Assembly: GCA_938018055.1 (NCBI GenBank)
Contig: CALIKL010000005.1
Span: forward strand, 1-37,433
DNA: 37,433 nucleotides
Direction: 5' to 3'
Source of the DNA: an uncultured bacterium
Lineage (GTDB): Bacteria > Bacteroidota > Rhodothermia > Rhodothermales > UBA10348
In this document: piece by piece, positions 1 through 7,199 of the stretch
Layout of the letters: each line of letters starts with the position of its first letter
Position numbering within the stretch: position 1 is the first letter of the stretch
Translations under genes and position numbers: made by a program
Notes under the pieces: model-generated
Told to the model about the DNA's origin: nothing
Seen by the model: only the letters and a program-made list of their open reading frames with translations
The model's database searches: none

Positions 1-34
1 GCGCCGGCGAATGCCGGCGCGCCTTTTTCTTTTT
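1..34 (+). terminator. Rho-independent terminator of an upstream plus-strand gene
   Basis: A perfect 8-bp GC-rich stem (GCGCCGGC / GCCGGCGC) with a GAAT loop is followed by GCC and then TTTTTCTTTTT. The T-run is on the plus strand, so it ends a plus-strand transcript whose gene lies left of the window. Confidence 0.75.
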
Positions 35-92
35 CCTGGCTGCGGGGAAGGATTTCCACGGAATGGCTTGGGCGCCATCGATCCGATGGCCA

Positions 93-132
93 GAAAAAGG
101 ATGAGCCCCGCATCGTTTCCGACGCGGGGCTC
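93..132 (-). terminator. Terminator of rnpB
   Basis: A 9-bp stem (GAGCCCCGC at 103-111 with GCGGGGCTC at 124-132) is followed on the minus strand by ATCCTTTTTCTGG. It lies just beyond the 3' end of the RNase P RNA. A second small inverted repeat (GCCATCG/CGATGGC, 74-90) follows. Confidence 0.7.
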
Positions 133-145
133 GTGTAAGAAGTAG

Positions 146-552
146 CCAGTGCTGACCTGTAAGCCGAATTCTGTCTACCTGACGGTCGGCCAATCCGTCA
201 GAGAGATCATCATTTATCTGGGACTGACGTCACCGTCAGCCTCTAGCAGTCTACCCGCATCATGCAGAGCGGGCCGCTCTGCTGCCATGGGCAGCGATGC
301 TGCTTGACCTTGCACCCCACGGGGTTTACCTGGCCGACCCGGTCACCCGGATCGCCGGTGGGCTCTTACCCCACCCTTTCACCCATCACCTGTGCCCCAA
401 AGGGCCATCGGCTGGTCTACTCTCTGTTGCACGTGCCGTCACTCCGAATATCTCCGGAGCGCCTTCCCGTTAGGAAGCGCGGTGCCCTATGGTGTTCGGA
501 CTTTCCTCACCGCCGGGTTGGTAGCGGCGCGATGATCCGGTCAGCTCGCCTG
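146..552 (-). ncRNA. rnpB: RNase P RNA, bacterial class A
   Basis: This is the catalytic RNA of ribonuclease P, which trims the 5' leader from pre-tRNAs. Read on the minus strand, the hallmark GAGGAAAGTCCG lies near the 5' end (about 511-498), then AGAGAGTAGACC, GGTAAGAGCCCACCGG and GATAAATGATG. Near the 3' end is ACAGAATTCGGCTTACAGG (about 174-156). The ends pair as stem P1 (GCTGACC near 545-539 with GGTCAGC at 157-151). Length near 405 nt fits the class. The exact ends are estimated from P1. A short ORF read on the opposite strand is only a shadow of the RNA. Confidence 0.95.
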
Positions 553-590
553 AAATGAAAAACGGCGCCGCGGGTTTCCCGCGGCGCCGT
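553..590 (-). terminator. Terminator between the zinc-ribbon-family gene and rnpB
   Basis: A perfect 13-bp stem (562-574 with 578-590, TTT loop) is followed on the minus strand by TTTTTCATTTC. It ends the minus-strand gene that stops at 632. The T-run almost touches the 5' end of rnpB, leaving little room for a separate rnpB promoter. Confidence 0.8.
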
Positions 591-631
591 CAAACTGGTA
601 CGTCCAGTGAGCGGATAAGCTCATGTGAACC

Positions 632-1390
632 TTATTTGGCTGCAGCTACCGTTTCCGTGAACATATCACCGTCGACGATGATGCGTCCCGTGTGTTCGCA
701 GGCAACAATCCTGTTGCGCTGACGAATCTCCAACTGGCGCTGCGGGGGAACGGAGAAGCCGGCGGCGGCTCCGCGCTCCAGCGGTACAACAGCACGGCCG
801 TCACGAACGCGAGAGCGGAGTCGGTTGTAGGCGCGCACGTAGCGCTCATCAACTTCCTGCTCAGCCTTCTTCCGCAGTTTCTCCAGGCCAGACTGCTCGC
901 TCTTCGTGTCTTCCATGACCTCTGCGAGCTCGCCCTTTTTCTGCTCGAGCTCCGCATCGAGGCCCTTCAGGCGCTCTTCAGCTTCTTCGATCGCGGCTTC
1001 AACGGCTGGTTTCTGCAGCTCGAGCTCCTCGCCGCGGGCCGTAGCGTCCGTGATGCGCTGCTTTTGCGCTTCGATCTCCTTGGTCAGGGCATCGTATTCA
1101 CGATTGTTTCGCACCTGAAGCTGCTGCTCTTCGTATTTCTTGATGAGGCCTTCGGCATCCTTGATGTCGTTCTCGGCCTGACCGGCAGCAACGGTACTGT
1201 CTTTGACTTCCTGCTTGAGTTTCTCAAGACGCGTGGTGAGCCCAGCTTTTTCATCTTCCATGTCGCTGATCTCCTCGGGGAGATCGCCGCGCAGCTTTTT
1301 GATCTGATCGATCTTGCTGTCGATGTTCTGGAGACGAATAAGGGCAACCAGTTGGTCGGAAATCGAATGTTCGGCGGTGGTGGGTGCCAT
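632..1390 (-). CDS. Coiled-coil protein of the C4 zinc-ribbon (zf-RING_7) family with a degenerate zinc ribbon
   Basis: The protein has 252 residues. Residues about 14-190 form a long charged coiled coil rich in Glu, Lys, Leu and Gln, as in the zf-RING_7 family of small bacterial coiled-coil proteins. The C-terminal 50 residues match the family's zinc ribbon by the segment PPQRQLEIRQRNRIVACEH and the following GRIIVD. The family normally carries two Cys pairs there. Here the first pair is replaced by GAAAG (207-211), and the second keeps only Cys231, with Thr234 in the last ligand position. Zinc binding therefore looks lost. The molecular role of the family is poorly known. The gene stands alone, 147 bp after the Nif3 gene, with a strong terminator behind it. 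Confidence 0.8.
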   Translation of the reverse strand: MAPTTAEHSISDQLVALIRLQNIDSKIDQIKKLRGDLPEEISDMEDEKAGLTTRLEKLKQEVKDSTVAAGQAENDIKDAEGLIKKYEEQQLQVRNNREYDALTKEIEAQKQRITDATARGEELELQKPAVEAAIEEAEERLKGLDAELEQKKGELAEVMEDTKSEQSGLEKLRKKAEQEVDERYVRAYNRLRSRVRDGRAVVPLERGAAAGFSVPPQRQLEIRQRNRIVACEHTGRIIVDGDMFTETVAAAK

Positions 1391-1537
1391 TCTGCGTTTT
1401 ATGCAGGTTTACGGTTATGGTCAGAAGACGAAATAACGGGTGCTCCCAGATAAAGTTCACCCTAAACCCTGCGAAGAATGTGTAAGGACAGACCCGTCAA
1501 GGAGTTGGATTGCTCGGAAAAATCGGTCAGTCAGGGA

Positions 1538-2671
1538 TCAGTTTCGACCTGACACCCAGGTCTTGACTGGTGCAGTGCGATGCTTGGTCGTCATGAAACG
1601 AACACCGGGGAGCAGCGGCGTCAACCGATCTACCAGCAGATCTTCCGTGCATCGCTCTGTCTCGAAATGCCCTGCATTGACCAATGCCATCCGTGGGCTG
1701 CCCTCTCGATCCAATACTTCGAAATAGCGATGGTATGTGATATCCGCAGTTACGTACACGTCGGCTCCACTGCGCATTGCAAGCCCGATGAAGTCGCTGC
1801 CGGAACCACCACACACCGCGACGCGCCGAACAGGCATTTCTGTATCACCCACGATACGGAGTGCCGGATTGTCCAGAGCTTTCGCAACCGTATCGAGGAA
1901 TGCGCCCAGCGATACCACTTGTGGAAGATCACCAACGGCTCCAATACCGGCGTCCCGATAGGTCTGCTCTACGGGAATAACGTCGTACGCTACTTCCTCG
2001 TAGCGATGGGCCTGATTCATGGCCGCAACGACAGCGCCCAGGTTCCATCGGGCTACCTCCATTTCCATTCGGATTTCGGAGACCTGCTCACGCGGTCCAC
2101 CCGCCGACCCGATGTGAGGGTTCGTTCCATCTTCGGGCTTGAACGTGCCCGAACCTGCCGAAGAAAAAGAACATTCCGAATAGGCACCGATGCGACCGGC
2201 TCCTGCGGCAAACATGGCCTCTCGGACTTTTTCCGCCGAGTCCACCGGGCAAAAGACCACCACTTTCACGATGCTCTCCGGCAATGTTGACAAGAACTCA
2301 GGTTGTTCAACGCCCAGGTCACGCGCCAGCTGAAACGAAACGCCATCGCGCGCCGCGTCCAGATTGGTGTGTGCAACGTAGAGGGCGATTCCGGCCTCGG
2401 CAAGTCGAAGGGCCAGGGAAGACTCCAACGTATCATCCGTTAGCCGCTTCAGTGGCTTGAAGATGAGTGGATGATGGACCAGAAGGCAATCCACTTCTTG
2501 CCCAATGGCTTCGTCCACGACTTGAGGAGTCACGTCGAGCGCTACCACCACTTTGGTCACAGTCCGGCTCATTCGGCCGACCAGTAATCCTACATTGTCG
2601 TAAGACTGGGCCGTAGCCGATGGCGCCCAGTCTTCGATCACTCGATGGATGTCAGCAACGGTAATGCTCAT
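1538..2671 (-). CDS. Nif3-like dinuclear metal centre protein (DUF34)
   Basis: A 377-residue member of the Nif3/YbgI/DUF34 family, ring-forming proteins with a two-metal site; a GTP cyclohydrolase I type 2 label is often applied but the function is not settled. Visible family motifs are SYDNVGLLVG near the N-terminus, the metal ligands in VHHPLIF, HTNLDAARDGVS, and a late histidine in NAGHFETE. Length over 350 residues fits the long form, with an inserted CutA/PII-like domain (about residues 130-240) between the halves of the metal domain. Its ATG overlaps the stop of the upstream MFS gene (ATGA), indicating translational coupling. Confidence 0.9.
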   Translation of the reverse strand: MSITVADIHRVIEDWAPSATAQSYDNVGLLVGRMSRTVTKVVVALDVTPQVVDEAIGQEVDCLLVHHPLIFKPLKRLTDDTLESSLALRLAEAGIALYVAHTNLDAARDGVSFQLARDLGVEQPEFLSTLPESIVKVVVFCPVDSAEKVREAMFAAGAGRIGAYSECSFSSAGSGTFKPEDGTNPHIGSAGGPREQVSEIRMEMEVARWNLGAVVAAMNQAHRYEEVAYDVIPVEQTYRDAGIGAVGDLPQVVSLGAFLDTVAKALDNPALRIVGDTEMPVRRVAVCGGSGSDFIGLAMRSGADVYVTADITYHRYFEVLDREGSPRMALVNAGHFETERCTEDLLVDRLTPLLPGVRFMTTKHRTAPVKTWVSGRN

Positions 2672-3954
2672 GTCCGTCCCGAGGCCGCAATTCCTTCTTT
2701 CTCATCAACGCGGAGTAGCAAGGCGCCGCCAACCAGGAACAGCAGGACCACCACTACAATTCCTATCCGCATGCTGTCAAAAAGCAGCGTCATCTTGCCC
2801 AGCAGAAAGGGGCCCAGGAATGCGGTGAACTTGCCGGAGAAAGCGAAGAAACCGTAGAACTCATTTTCCTTCATTTCCGGTGTGAAGCGCCCCAGCAACG
2901 AGCGCGAGGCGGACTGGTTTGGACCAGCCAGCAATCCAACACCGATACCAGCAACCCAGAACCAGGTTACCGACCGGGTGAAGACGGCCAGCAGCGTGGC
3001 TGCAATGAGACCCACAATGGAGATGAGGATGGTTGTCTTACCGCCCAATTTGTCGTCGAGGTGCCCCATGGCCCACGCGCCAAACCCAGCTGCGAGGTTG
3101 AGCGCGATACCGAACACGATGACGTCGTCCAAGGTGAAGTCGAAAACCACTGTGGCATACAAGCCACCGAATCCGAAGATGGTAATGAGCCCATCGTTGT
3201 AGATGAGCCGAGCGACCAGCAGGCGGAAAACCTGCCTGTACTTCTTGATTTCCCGGAAGACGCGGATCAGGTCGTCCTTTGCCTCTCGAATGAGCTGACT
3301 GGCCGGTGGCGGGTTTTCCACCTTTTCGTCCTTGACGAGCAGAAACATCGGAATACTGAAGAGCGCAAACCAAGTAGCCACCAGCAAGTTGGTCGCCCGG
3401 AATTGAGCATCAGTGTCTGCATTCAACCCGAACAGGGGCGGGTCTGGCTGAACGAAAAGCACCAAGCCGGCAACCAGGCAGAAGAGGCCACCGATATAGC
3501 CCAACGCCCAACCATATCCGGAAACGCGCCCGATGCGGTCCGGTGGGGCGATGTCGGGAAGAAAGGCGTTGTAGAACACATTGGCCATTTCAAACGCCAC
3601 GTTCGCCACGATAAAGATGCCCAGTGCCATCCAAACGTCGCCTTTCTGTGGGAAGAACAAGGCGTAGGTGGCCAGAATACAGACAATCGTGGCGATGCCG
3701 AGGTAGCGTTTGCGATACCCACCACGATCTGCCATCGCGCCCATGAAAGGCGAAAGAAGGGCAACCAGCAAAGCAGATATCGTGATGCCGGTCGACCAGA
3801 GGTCTGTCCCCGTGGTTTCATCGGGCGCAATGCCTTTGGCGAAGAAGGCCGCGTATACGAACGTCACAACCAGCGTGGTGAAAGCTGAGTTGGCAAAATC
3901 GTATGTGGCCCATGCCCATATGGGCGACCTGGAAGTCGGGGTGTCTTTGGTCAA
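2668..3954 (-). CDS. MFS transporter, UMF1/Atg22-like family
   Basis: A 428-residue inner-membrane protein with about 12 hydrophobic segments. The opening WAWATYDFANSAFTTLV is the signature of the UMF1 (unknown MFS 1) family related to yeast Atg22, and the loop MGAMADRGGYRKRYL is the MFS motif between helices 2 and 3. A charged central loop (about residues 205-245) separates the two six-helix halves. The substrate cannot be inferred; Atg22 exports amino acids from the vacuole, but this does not transfer safely. It starts a minus-strand pair with the Nif3 gene, overlapping by 4 bases. Confidence 0.88.
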   Translation of the reverse strand: MTKDTPTSRSPIWAWATYDFANSAFTTLVVTFVYAAFFAKGIAPDETTGTDLWSTGITISALLVALLSPFMGAMADRGGYRKRYLGIATIVCILATYALFFPQKGDVWMALGIFIVANVAFEMANVFYNAFLPDIAPPDRIGRVSGYGWALGYIGGLFCLVAGLVLFVQPDPPLFGLNADTDAQFRATNLLVATWFALFSIPMFLLVKDEKVENPPPASQLIREAKDDLIRVFREIKKYRQVFRLLVARLIYNDGLITIFGFGGLYATVVFDFTLDDVIVFGIALNLAAGFGAWAMGHLDDKLGGKTTILISIVGLIAATLLAVFTRSVTWFWVAGIGVGLLAGPNQSASRSLLGRFTPEMKENEFYGFFAFSGKFTAFLGPFLLGKMTLLFDSMRIGIVVVVLLFLVGGALLLRVDEKEGIAASGRT

Positions 3955-4020
3955 AGCAATCCTCGCGGGTGAGGATCGAATGTACTTGCTTCGCGCCGGG
4001 GGCGCAAGGAGGTTTCGTTC

Positions 4021-5202
4021 TCAGGCCGCTACCGCCTCTGCCACCACGGAAGTAAATCTGGCCACTTCTTCCTCCGTGTTATACGCATGGACAGAAGCGC
4101 GAATCATGATCGGAAGATCGCGGGCTTCGGCGTCCAAGCGCGCCCATTTCGGAACAGCCAAATTTACGTTCATGGCGCGCTCGTCGAGGCCGGCCTTGAT
4201 CTGGCGCGCATTGATGGCGTTGTGCGAAAAAGTCACGATGCCTCCTTTACGCAGGCCGAGGTCGTACACCGAGATACCTGGTATGGAGGCGAGCTGCTCT
4301 CTCAGCAGAGCTCCATTGGCGGCAATACGCTCGTAGACCTGATCCTGGCCCAGTTCCAACAGGTACCGGACAGCCGCACCTAACGCGACCTTACCAGCAA
4401 CGTAGCCTTCCCAATTCTCGAATCGGCTTGCTCCCGCGGCCATTTCGTAGGCGTCGCGACTCACCCAGTCGGCCGCATGCAAGTCCAAGAACGGCGGTTC
4501 GATAAGGTCCAGCGCCTCCGTGCGGACATACAGGAATCCGGTGCCTCTCGGTCCCCGCAAGTATTTGCGCCCGGTGGAGGAGAGGAAGTCACATCCGATT
4601 TCATCCACATTCACAGCCACCTGCCCAACAGACTGACACGCATCAAGCAGGTAGGGCACGTTGTGTCGCCTGGCGACTTTACCCACCGCTTCGGCTGGAT
4701 TGACGAGACCGCCGTTTGTTGGAACGTGGGTCAGGCAGATCAGCCGGGTCCGGTCCGTGATGGCGGCTTCGAGCGCGGCAACATCCACTTGCCCATGCCC
4801 ATCATCTCCAATGACATCAATCTCGATGCCGTGCCGCTTTTTTTGCTGAAGCATGGCGAGGTAGTTGCTGGCATAGGACGCATGCGCTGTGATGACGCGA
4901 TCGCCCGCCTTGAAGTCCATCCCATAAAAAACCTGGTCCCACGCTCGCGTGGCGTTTTCCATCAGTGCGATCTCGGAGGCATCGGCACCGATCAACTCGG
5001 CGATGGCGGCATACGTGTCTTGATACGCTTCTTCCGCGGCATGATGTGCTTCGTACCCGCCAATCAACGATTCTCGGACCAGATGGCCGTGCAAGGCGTC
5101 GAGCACCGGTTGCGGCATGAGGCCGGCGCCGGCGTTATTGAAATGAAGCACGTGGTCGCATCCGGGTGTGTCGGCACGCAACCGAGCAAGGTCCAGGGAC
5201 AT
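4021..5202 (-). CDS. Class V aminotransferase-fold PLP enzyme (cysteine desulfurase / isopenicillin-N epimerase-like)
   Basis: A 393-residue PLP-dependent enzyme of the class V aminotransferase fold. The N-terminus has HFNNAGAGLMP, the cofactor aspartate lies in YLLDACQSVGQ, and the Schiff-base lysine is in SSTGRKYLRGPRGTGFLYV. No mobile catalytic Cys loop typical of NifS/IscS is evident, so the reaction is unassigned. An earlier in-frame ATG at 5244 would start 4 bases from the tRNA gene, so the ATG at 5202 is preferred. The reading frame then begins MSLDLARLRADTPG. Two further relatives occur in the window: the interrupted copy at 11003-12293 and the partial one at 37301. Confidence 0.85.
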   Translation of the reverse strand: MSLDLARLRADTPGCDHVLHFNNAGAGLMPQPVLDALHGHLVRESLIGGYEAHHAAEEAYQDTYAAIAELIGADASEIALMENATRAWDQVFYGMDFKAGDRVITAHASYASNYLAMLQQKKRHGIEIDVIGDDGHGQVDVAALEAAITDRTRLICLTHVPTNGGLVNPAEAVGKVARRHNVPYLLDACQSVGQVAVNVDEIGCDFLSSTGRKYLRGPRGTGFLYVRTEALDLIEPPFLDLHAADWVSRDAYEMAAGASRFENWEGYVAGKVALGAAVRYLLELGQDQVYERIAANGALLREQLASIPGISVYDLGLRKGGIVTFSHNAINARQIKAGLDERAMNVNLAVPKWARLDAEARDLPIMIRASVHAYNTEEEVARFTSVVAEAVAA

Positions 5203-5248
5203 GAGCGGGAACCGGGTTGGGGCAGTTGGTTTTCTACCCGGCAAGATA

Positions 5249-5321
5249 GCCCTCGTAGCTCAGTGGATAGAGCGTTGGTTTCCTAAACCATGCGTCGCAG
5301 GTTCGATTCCTGCCGAGGGCA
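5249..5321 (+). tRNA. tRNA-Arg (anticodon CCT)
   Basis: A 73-nt cloverleaf. The acceptor GCCCTCG (5249-5255) pairs with CGAGGGC, and the discriminator is A5321. The D-arm is GCTC..GAGC, the anticodon loop TTCCTAA gives anticodon CCT (reads AGG), and the T-arm is GCAGG-TTCGATT-CCTGC. CCA is not encoded. The outermost anticodon-stem pair is a T-T mismatch. The 3' part of the gene (from 5306) is the left copy of the island's attachment repeat, so the gene stays intact despite the insertion. Confidence 0.95.
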
Positions 5322-5334
5322 CAAAATGGATGAT
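5306..5334 (+). repeat. Left attachment site (attL) of the island
   Basis: The 29-bp sequence starts ATTCCTGCCGAGGGCA and is identical to 9496-9524; the match ends on both sides (5305 G versus A, 5335 C versus T). It overlaps the T-stem/acceptor end of tRNA-Arg, the usual crossover region of tRNA-targeting tyrosine integrases. Confidence 0.9.
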
Positions 5335-5403
5335 CAAGTCTGATCACAACGCATCAAATATAGTCCATATGCTCTTTAAAGGGCGATTTTTGTATTTTAT
5401 GAT

Positions 5404-5411
5404 TATCTTTG
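5404..5411 (+). promoter_or_regulatory. Possible -7 promoter element for the integrase
   Basis: TATCTTTG is an exact match to the Bacteroidota -7 consensus TAnnTTTG. No good -33 TTG lies at the usual spacing; TTTG at 5389-5392 is too close. It is 70 bp before the integrase start, with the TGTCACCT repeats in between. Low certainty. Confidence 0.3.
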
Positions 5412-5434
5412 ATCCGGATATTGGTGATACAAAA

Positions 5435-5466
5435 TGTCACCTATTATGTCACCTAGCGTGTCACCT
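5435..5466 (+). repeat. Three phased TGTCACCT repeats (possible integrase arm-binding sites)
   Basis: TGTCACCT starts at 5435, 5447 and 5459, an exact 12-bp period. A related inverted copy (GGTGATA) is at 5423-5429. Similar repeats with the same period lie near the right end (9419-9438). Position and spacing resemble arm-type sites of lambda-like integrases or excisionase sites. Because they lie just upstream of the integrase start, they could also serve autoregulation. Confidence 0.6.
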
Positions 5467-5480
5467 GGAATCATGGAGCT

Positions 5481-6680
5481 TTGGCCACCTTCTCGCACAT
5501 ACTCAAGTCGTGGGGTTCCGCAGGAAGCGCAGAGCATCCTATCCTACTCCGCATCCAGCACCAAGGCAAGAGGCGCTACCTCTCAAGTGGTATATCGATC
5601 GCTAAGAAGCATTGGAACGAGCGTCGATCAGAGGTTCGCAAGGACCACCCTCAGCACGAGCTCCTAAATCGTCGTTTGGCTCTGCAGCTCTCTGAGGCGA
5701 ATACGGCGTACAATGAGCTAGAGCTCGCAAGCGAAGATGTCAGCGCCGACCTCATTCAGTTGGCACTACGACCTAAAGGCGTAGAGGACTTCTGGGAGTT
5801 TGCCGAAAAGTGGCTAGAAATGATCGCCGCTCGGCCGGGCGCTTTTCACTACCCGAAACAGGCCCAATCTGTCTTGCGCAAGTTTGAGCGCTTTGTCGGG
5901 CGCCCGCTCAAATGGGATCGGCTGAGTCCGCATCTGCTTACCCGGTTTGACGAGTATATGAGGTCTGCGCTTTCAAATGGCCCCTCAACTAGGAACTCGG
6001 CCTTTAGAGTGTTGCAGAACCTCGTTAATAACGCTGTGCTCTCGGGCAAACTCTCTGCCGCCGACAACCCCTTTGCGCGCTTTACCATCCCTAAGGCAGC
6101 GCATCCGCAAAAAAGCATCCTAACCATGGAGGAAATTGCGCGGATCACTGATCTCGAGCTTCAGGCAGGAAGCAAGATCGCTCTCGCCAGAGACTGCTTC
6201 CTGGTTTCTTTCTGGTGCCGAGGAATGCGCATCTCCGACGTGCTTGCCCTGCGATGGGAAAACATTGAAGAGAGCCACGTCAGCTACGTGATGAGTAAGA
6301 ACGGTAAACTCGTACGCGTACCTCTTCACGATGAGGTAAGGACTGTTCTATCACGCTACGAAAGGGGACCGTATAGGTCCTTTATCTTTGTCAGCCAGGA
6401 TGAAAGCCTTGAAGGCAGCCTTCTCAAGAAACGCCTCATGAGCCAGGTAGCGCTCATTAATCGCTACCTCAAGAAGCTGGCAGGCCAAGCAGGCATCGAG
6501 AAGCACCTCACTTCTCACATGTCGCGGCACTCCTTTGCTAGCCAGGCGCTTCAGGCGGGTATTTCCTATGCCGCGATTAAGGAAGGCCTCATGCATGGGA
6601 GTATTTCAACAACGGAGCGCTACCTGAGAAGCCTACCGAGTGATCTGATCGACGAGGAGTTTCGATCGGCTGGCTTTTGA
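5481..6680 (+). CDS. Tyrosine recombinase / site-specific integrase of the island
   Basis: A 399-residue integrase likely to insert and excise the island at tRNA-Arg by strand exchange through a 3'-phosphotyrosine. The N-terminal arm-binding domain (about 1-75) has the Bacteroidota-type pattern ILLRIQHQGKRRYLSSGISI. A SAM-like core-binding domain follows (about 105-200), then the catalytic domain. Catalytic residues are visible: Arg250 in CRGMRISD, a beta-hairpin Lys in SKNGKLVRV, His346 and Arg349 in HMSRHSF, His372 in LMHGS and the nucleophile Tyr381 in TERYL. The start is TTG; no ATG or GTG occurs in this frame after the stop codon at 5454, and the TTG start gives the usual MATF.. opening. 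No clear terminator separates it from the tRNA, so read-through from the tRNA promoter is possible. Confidence 0.93.
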   Translation: MATFSHILKSWGSAGSAEHPILLRIQHQGKRRYLSSGISIAKKHWNERRSEVRKDHPQHELLNRRLALQLSEANTAYNELELASEDVSADLIQLALRPKGVEDFWEFAEKWLEMIAARPGAFHYPKQAQSVLRKFERFVGRPLKWDRLSPHLLTRFDEYMRSALSNGPSTRNSAFRVLQNLVNNAVLSGKLSAADNPFARFTIPKAAHPQKSILTMEEIARITDLELQAGSKIALARDCFLVSFWCRGMRISDVLALRWENIEESHVSYVMSKNGKLVRVPLHDEVRTVLSRYERGPYRSFIFVSQDESLEGSLLKKRLMSQVALINRYLKKLAGQAGIEKHLTSHMSRHSFASQALQAGISYAAIKEGLMHGSISTTERYLRSLPSDLIDEEFRSAGF

Positions 6681-6790
6681 GAAAGGGGACGCATCTCTGG
6701 CGTGCCAGTTCAGGATCAGCTACTTTCTGGGAGGTGGGCGTCAGTACCCGACGAATCCGCCAGCCGTTAAGCGTATTTAGATTTTGTCCG

Positions 6791-7111
6791 ATGAATCAGT
6801 CGCCCTGGTATCACATTAGACTTGGACTGCTTCCTCTGTCGATATCATTATCGGGCATTGTTTGGTGGATCTATGTAACCGAGTCGACTCCTGGCGGACA
6901 AAAGGAGTGGGTGGCGCGCTTCCTGGCGCCGTTTCCCGATTTCATGAGCAGTGCTGTCATTGTAACTCTCGTCCAGCTGGTGCTCTGTGGCCTTGCCTGT
7001 GTGTCGTTTTTCAAAGGGCTCGATCAGAAAGGTAAATTCAAGCTCTTCAACCTTGCAGGAATGTGTTTTTCGGGACTTGTGGGATTTTTGCTACTCTTCT
7101 CGCTGATGTGA
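6791..7111 (+). CDS. Small three-helix membrane protein, unknown function
   Basis: A 106-residue protein with no recognised family. It has three likely membrane segments: LGLLPLSISLSGIVWWIYV (about 10-29), MSSAVIVTLVQLVLCGLACV (about 51-70), and LAGMCFSGLVGFLLLFSLM at the C-terminus. The internal ATG at 6791 is chosen because a longer frame from 6677 adds a polar 38-residue stretch overlapping the integrase stop, with no family support. It lies inside the island between the integrase and the secreted cargo gene, so a link to the element or to cargo export is possible but unproven. Confidence 0.6.
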   Translation: MNQSPWYHIRLGLLPLSISLSGIVWWIYVTESTPGGQKEWVARFLAPFPDFMSSAVIVTLVQLVLCGLACVSFFKGLDQKGKFKLFNLAGMCFSGLVGFLLLFSLM

Positions 7112-7141
7112 CCGAATGAAGCGTGGTTAGTATAGTTTGTG

Positions 7142-7157
7142 GTAAACGGGCGTTTAC
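7142..7157. repeat. Inverted repeat upstream of the cargo gene
   Basis: GTAAACG-GG-CGTTTAC forms a near-perfect 16-bp palindrome 42 bp before the FG-GAP gene. The two-base centre is too tight for a good RNA hairpin loop, so a protein-binding operator is more likely than a terminator. Function unknown. Confidence 0.35.
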
Positions 7158-7199
7158 TGTTGCTTATTGATTCAAGTGCCAAAAGCGTAGACAGCTATC

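Noticed and set aside
692-1453. 253-codon open frame on the plus strand
   Set aside because: It mirrors the coiled-coil gene on the minus strand; its Leu/Phe-rich product is the usual antisense of Glu/Lys-rich coding sequence.
3061-3888. 275-codon plus-strand open frame
   Set aside because: Antisense to the MFS gene, which has clear family motifs and membrane segments; no family matches the shadow.
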